From assembly GCA_020310875.1 (NCBI GenBank), contig CM035417.1, positions 88,785,940-88,849,939 of the forward strand: a stretch of 64,000 bases of DNA, in the 5' to 3' direction. Each line of letters begins with the position of its first letter. Positions within the stretch are counted from its first letter, which is position 1. The notes under the pieces were generated by a model. That model had not been told where the DNA came from and made no database searches. It worked only from the letters and a program-made list of their open reading frames with translations. Below, piece after piece: positions 60,216 through 64,000 of the stretch. The DNA comes from Ceratopteris richardii. Its lineage: Eukaryota; Streptophyta; Polypodiopsida; Polypodiales; Pteridaceae. The translations under genes and the position numbers were made by a program.

Positions 60216-62123
60216 GGCATAGTTTGTGCATGTTCAATATCAGCTCTCTCATCAACAAGTGCATCATGTAAATCTGCATCACAAATGGAATGATGTGCAT
60301 CATCACATGAAACCTACAAAGGTTGAGAAGTTGCCTTATTAGGACCAGCACTAGACAGTCCACCTGTAAAAAGAGGCAGTAAAGTATCATACATGTCTTT
60401 GGAGCTGATAGATGTCCCCTTAGTACATGAAAGTAAGGACTGAAAAGCATCTTCCACAAAAACAACATCACTACTATCCAGAATGCACTTAGTATGTGGA
60501 TGATACATATGATAGACTTTGCTTTTAGAACTGTAACCAACAAAAATACATTTTACTTCTTTATCATCCAATTTTCTACGATGTTGTTCAAGCACTAATG
60601 CATATGCCAAATAACCAAAAACATGCAGAATATGGCTTGCAACCATGCCAAGCCTCATATGGAGTGATCGACTACAACGTTTTAGTGGGATACCTGTTAA
60701 GTACATATGCATAAGCAATAGATGGCTTGCAACCATGCCAAGCCTCATATGGAGTGATCGACTACAACGTTTTAGTGGGATACCTGTTAAGTACATATGC
60801 TACACACATGATAGCCTCAAGCCAGAAACTATGTGGTAAAGCCTAACTCTTCACCATACACCTCGCCATCTCCATGAGTGACCTATTCTTCCATTCAACA
60901 ATCCCATTCTATTGAGATGTATATGGCATTGTACACTGAAGTTTTATCTCATGTTCAGCCAGAAATGCATTAAAGTCAGAAAAGACATATATTCCCCCCT
61001 CAATCAAAACAGAGGGTGCCCATTTTACATGCTGACAGATTTTTAGCCAAACCAAAAACTATTTGAAGCACATAAACACTTTGGACTTTTCCTTCAATGG
61101 ATATACCCATGCATGCTTGGAAAAATCATCAATGAAATTCATGAAGTAAAGATAGTTCCCAAAAGAAGGTGTTTGCATTGGACCACAGACATCACTATGT
61201 ACAAGCTGCAATTTCTGAGTAGCCTGAACTAAACCATCTTTTGGAAAGGAGGAACGCTGCATTTTGCCCAAAATACAGCATTCACAAACATGTTTTCCGA
61301 GTGCCTCAAGTTTGGGCAAAGAGGACACCATTTCAGATTTCTGTAGACGTAGCAAACTAGCAAAATTCAGATCACCAAAGCGTGCATGCCAAAGCTTTGC
61401 ATTTGACATAGCTTGAGAATTATGTACTGCACATGCCAAATCATTTACAGATCTTTCATAGTCTATGAGCGTATACAAACCACGACATAAAATGCCAGAA
61501 TCAATAATGACATTGCCATTTGAGAGATCATGAATTCTACATCTGTCATCAACAAATTTCACATCCAAGCCAATCTTGGCTAATGCAAAAACTGATAATA
61601 GATTTTTCTTGATCCTTGGCACAAACAAGGCATTTGACAAAGTGAAAGAATTACCATCACGAGTAGTCAAAATGATCTTACCAACTCCCATAACACGATA
61701 AGGAGTTGTTGGTGCATGTAATAGTATTCCCTATAGGGGTAGGCTCGAGTGAAAAGAAGAAATTGTGCTGCAAGGTAATATGTTTGGTCACCCCTATATC
61801 AAAGTACCAAACATCTGAGTCTACTAGAGATATACACTGCTCATGACAAGATGGGTCAAAACTGCAAACACTAGTAAACACCCATTCTTCATCCTGCACA
61901 AGATTACCAGATTTTGTTTTTGGTGTAGAGACCTCTGTAACAACCATTCCAGCCTCTTTCTTCTTTGCCTCTTTAGCAGCCAGTTTTGGACAGCTCTTAA
62001 TGACATGATCATTTGCTTTACAGTATTTGCAAAACAATTTCTGCTTTTCTGATTTCTTCTCATCTTTGTCTTACTTCTTGGAATGTGTGGCATTTACAGA
62101 TTTCTGCTTACTAGTAGAAGAGC
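60216..62123 (-). pseudogene. F5 integrase, protease and Gag-tail part
   Basis: Read on the minus strand: knuckle FCKYCKANDHVIKSCPK near 61990-62037, protease-like block near 61790-61830, then the LSVFALAKIGLDVKFVDDR block near 61550-61610. Gag-pre-integrase (WHARFGDLNFASLL) lies near 61345-61395 and the integrase core ([29 protein letters not shown]) near 61080-61210. Blocks down to VSSKDMYDTLLPLF near 60380 follow. A 90-bp tandem duplication lies at 60632-60800. Several breaks are present. Confidence 0.85.
60632..60800 (-). repeat. 90-bp tandem duplication inside F5
   Basis: The stretch beginning ATGGCTTGCAACCATGCC at 60632 is repeated at 60722 (period 90 bp), with the copies essentially identical over about 79 bp. 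Other F copies have only one. It is therefore private to F5 and younger than its insertion. Confidence 0.92.
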
Positions 62124-62163
62124 ACCTGGGCATCCTATTGTGAGCTGAGAGTGGATTCAACAC

Positions 62164-62599
62164 ATGGCAAAAGAGGTGATGTCTCATCGGTGGTCCGAGG
62201 CTTGCGATGCTTTTAGAGCAGGCTTACCAAAGCCTGTATGGTTAGATGTTGAAGAGTGGGAATCGATTCACGATGAGCAACAACATACTCCTGACCGATA
62301 TCGTCAGCAGGGAGATGCGGCGGCCACACGTTTAGATATAGTTGGAACGTCACATTTAGCTAGCGGCGGATACGATAGTATGTGTTACCAATTTGTAAGT
62401 ATCATTTCAATTATTGATTTTTTTTGTGTTAATCACATCATGTATGTTCATCTAACATTTTGCATATTTATTATAGGAGTTGGCAGTGGGTCATCCTCCG
62501 ACGCGAAGTGAAGAAGCTTATGGATATCGTTATGGATTGGTTGCACTGTTGCAGGACTTAGAGGGACGCGATGCGATCATTTCATGGGACAATCTATGA
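62164..62599 (+). CDS. Transposase_24-like (Ptta/En/Spm) C-terminal fragment, two exons
   Basis: Exon 1 runs from ATG 62164 to 62394. The intron is 62395-62476 (GTAAGT...TTATAG) and exon 2 is 62477-62599, ending in TGA. Splicing keeps the frame and gives a product of about 117 residues. Exon 1 has WLDVEEWESI, then a DRYRQQGDAA segment and HLASGGYDSM. Exon 2 begins ELAVGHPPTRSEEAYGYRYG. This order (W-x-x-x-E-W, then H-x-x-G/S-G-Y or G-S, then an L-G-x-x-P-T-x-x-E block) fits my recollection of plant transposase family PF03004, which accompanies En/Spm elements. The frame is closed by a stop just upstream (62149-62151), so the true beginning is missing or in an earlier exon. Family membership is inference without a profile search. 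Confidence 0.55.
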
Positions 62600-62679
62600 C
62601 GAGATAAACGTATAGTGTCTCATTTTACACATATGCTTTGTTGCACGATTGTAGGTGTAAAGGTTTTGATTCCCTTGAG

Positions 62680-62837
62680 CATATGTATGGTAGTGCTTTG
62701 CCACAATTTTGTATTACACTCATATGTGACAATGGTGCACCATAATTTTGTATTTGGTTCCTATATGGAAGTGCTTTGCCCCAGCCGGTATTTGGCTCAT
62801 ATATGGCAGTGGTTTGCCACACTCTTGTACATGCTTC
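62680..62837 (+). repeat. four degenerate 38-41 bp tandem repeats
   Basis: Units begin CATATGTATGG, CATATGTGACA, CCTATATGGAA and CATATATGGCA, and share a (T/G)GTTTGCCAC- or GCTTTGCC-like centre and a TTGTAT/TTGTAC block. A weaker unit may start near 62633. They lie downstream of the transposase-like exons, inside the DNA-transposon fragment. Confidence 0.75.
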
Positions 62838-63064
62838 ATTTCTGGAATATACAAATTTTTTGTACATAATTCATTTTGTGCATCTCTTTTATGTCTGACA
62901 GTATTTTGCTATATGAAATCATGTTTTGGTTGCCATTAGAGTATACATCACAAGTACTCGGTTTTCTTTGGGCAGAGTGTATTGTCTTTTGCTACATAAT
63001 ATCATGGTAATGTTGCTACAACAAGAGACAACACACTCTTCTGGCCAAAAAATATTATGCAGAT

Positions 63065-63285
63065 ATGGTCGTCGATATACTAGTCGATATTCCAAGCAGA
63101 CATCGATATAGGCGACCGTACGCCCACCAGGTTATCGATATGGGTGCTAGTATGAGCATCGATAATACCGATACTTATACTTGCACTAATACTGATCCTA
63201 TGCTACCAATGCCTATATCGACTCATACACGGACGTCGGGGAAAAAATGCACCCATTCCATTTCCTCGATAGAAGCCTCGGTACA
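63065..63285. repeat. TCGATA-rich subterminal region
   Basis: About seven copies of (A/G)TCGATA or its variants (for example GTCGATATAC, CATCGATATAGG, TTATCGATATGG, GCATCGATAAT) fall in about 220 bp directly before the TTGTAGTG end. CACTA elements carry subterminal motif clusters of this kind that bind their transposase. Open frames here are short, so I read this as non-coding. Confidence 0.5.
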
Positions 63286-63296
63286 ACCCTGATATG

Positions 63297-63304
63297 TTGT
63301 AGTG
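63297..63304 (+). repeat. right terminus of the CACTA-like fragment
   Basis: TTGTAGTG is the inverse of the CACTACAA end and sits exactly at the junction where family F Gag sequence resumes. Confidence 0.7.
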
Positions 63305-63987
63305 TCCATTTTCCTTTGCCCTTCTGACTAGCCAGGAAAGCTTTATCTGCAACATGCATAATAGACCTGTTCTACCAAGACTGATCTTCCTGCAATAGAA
63401 CAGATACTAACTCCTCACATGACAAGGCATTTAAATTTCCTTTCATCATCAAACGAAGAGTAGAAGCAAAACTCTAATATTATCTTTGTGAGAAAATTTT
63501 CCATATAATCACCTTCATTCATGTGCTCACTCTCCAATTGTTTTTGGAGGTAAGCAACATGAGCCTCATTCCTAGCCTAGAACAATGTGGTAAGTGTATC
63601 CCAAGCATCCTTAGTTGTTCTACAAGAGCAAATGTGAGGAATAATGGCACGTTTGACAAACAAAGCTATCAATGCATGTGCTTGAGCATCTCTACCATCC
63701 GAATGAATTTGCCCCGTAGTAGGTGCAAGAAAAATAGCAGCATGAACAGGAATCTGTAGAATATCATCGTCTTTGACACCATCTCTATCAGCTCCAACAC
63801 CTGTATTTGCAGTACGTGTATTCGTAGGTGTAACAGGACGTCTTTGAACACCCTGCATAGGATTCCATAATCCTTTTGCGACCAATACATGACACATCAT
63901 ATAATCCCACAATGGGTAATTCGTACCATCCAACTTATCCTCAAGAGCCAACATACGAAATACATCACTGCTTTCAGCCATGGCCAT
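63305..63987 (-). pseudogene. F5 Gag front
   Basis: The minus-strand Gag starts at ATG 63985-63987 (MAMAESSDVFRMLALEDKLDGT) and runs through the UBN2-type region to about 63305, where the DNA-transposon fragment begins. The matching continuation is at 62123 on the other side of the insert. It is part of a broken fossil. Confidence 0.88.
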
Positions 63988-64000
63988 TGACTAAAATACC

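Larger units (their letters stand above)
62124..63304 (+). mobile_element. CACTA (En/Spm-like) DNA transposon fragment
   Basis: A 1.18 kb insert splits the Gag of F5: family F Gag sequence stops at 62123 and resumes at 63305 without loss of a base. The right end is TTGTAGTG (63297-63304), the complement of the CACTACAA terminus of CACTA elements. The left end lacks a matching terminus, and no clear 3-bp target duplication is seen, so it looks cut at the left. It holds a short spliced gene fragment resembling the plant Ptta/En/Spm transposase family (Transposase_24), about 40-bp tandem repeats and TCGATA-rich sequence before the terminus. Being inside F5 it is younger than that element. An alternative is a captured host gene fragment inside a CACTA element. 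Confidence 0.65.
45053..64000 (-). mobile_element. family F Ty1/copia copy F5, split by the D array and a DNA transposon
   Basis: F5 lies on the minus strand. Its pieces are 45053-45343 (start of RT), 60216-62123 (integrase to Gag tail) and 63305-64000 (Gag front, starting near 63987). The D array fills 45344-60210 and the DNA-transposon fragment 62124-63304. The copy lacks RT end, RNase H and 3' LTR on the left. Its 5' LTR would lie beyond 64000. Sequence matches F2 and F3 throughout. It is an incomplete fossil with several breaks. Confidence 0.88.

Noticed and set aside
62926-63292. Overlapping plus-strand frames before the TTGTAGTG end as further transposase exons
   Set aside because: They are short, Thr/Asp-rich through repeated TCGATA motifs, and have no clear splice link to the exons at 62164-62599.

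Overview
The window is a land-plant genomic segment made almost entirely of LTR retrotransposons. The evidence for a plant is Ty1/copia and Ty3/gypsy chromodomain elements with primer sites matching plant initiator-Met tRNA (TGGTATCAGAGC), and a fragment resembling a plant En/Spm (CACTA) transposase gene with a GT-AG intron. No intact host gene, tRNA, rRNA or CRISPR array was recognised. This is a gene-poor nest of repeats such as large plant genomes carry. The species cannot be named from this sequence.

Layout. 1-4475: 3' part of a chromodomain Ty3/gypsy element, plus strand, with a probable 3' LTR. 4477-6075: eroded start of a copia element. 6076-6490: a separate LTR-like block with TATA box and primer site, followed by about 0.9 kb of unassigned DNA. 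7394-26880: a Russian-doll stack. Copia element C (minus) carries copia B (minus, 11291-24366, TSD TCCTT) in its gag region. B carries copia A (plus, 17155-23629, TSD GTGTG) in one of its LTRs. A solo LTR of family D (25270-26542, TSD TTGAT) sits in an LTR of C. 26881-27728: unassigned DNA with a GT/GA microsatellite. 27729-30906: front part of copia element E (plus). 30907-43955: a plus-strand head-to-tail array of four family F copia copies sharing LTRs. 43956-45052: unassigned. 45053-64000: a fifth F copy (minus), broken open by two insertions. One is a 14.9 kb head-to-tail array of family D copia elements (45344-60210) sharing LTRs and framed by a single TSD, ATTTT. The other is a DNA-transposon fragment (62124-63304) with a TTGTAGTG terminus.

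Timing. LTR pairs and nesting agree: C is oldest, then B (LTRs differ at roughly 50 positions by eye, about 4-5 percent), then A (about 13 differences in 1086 bp, about 1.2 percent). Families A, D and E look related: similar Gag starts, an RGG/Asn-Tyr-rich linker (A and D), and palindromes upstream of the LTR TATA box. The most notable structures are the two LTR-sharing arrays, especially the D array with one TSD around three internal regions, and the transposase-gene fragment. I found no evidence of a new enzymatic or defence system. All differences and percentages are by-eye counts, not alignments.
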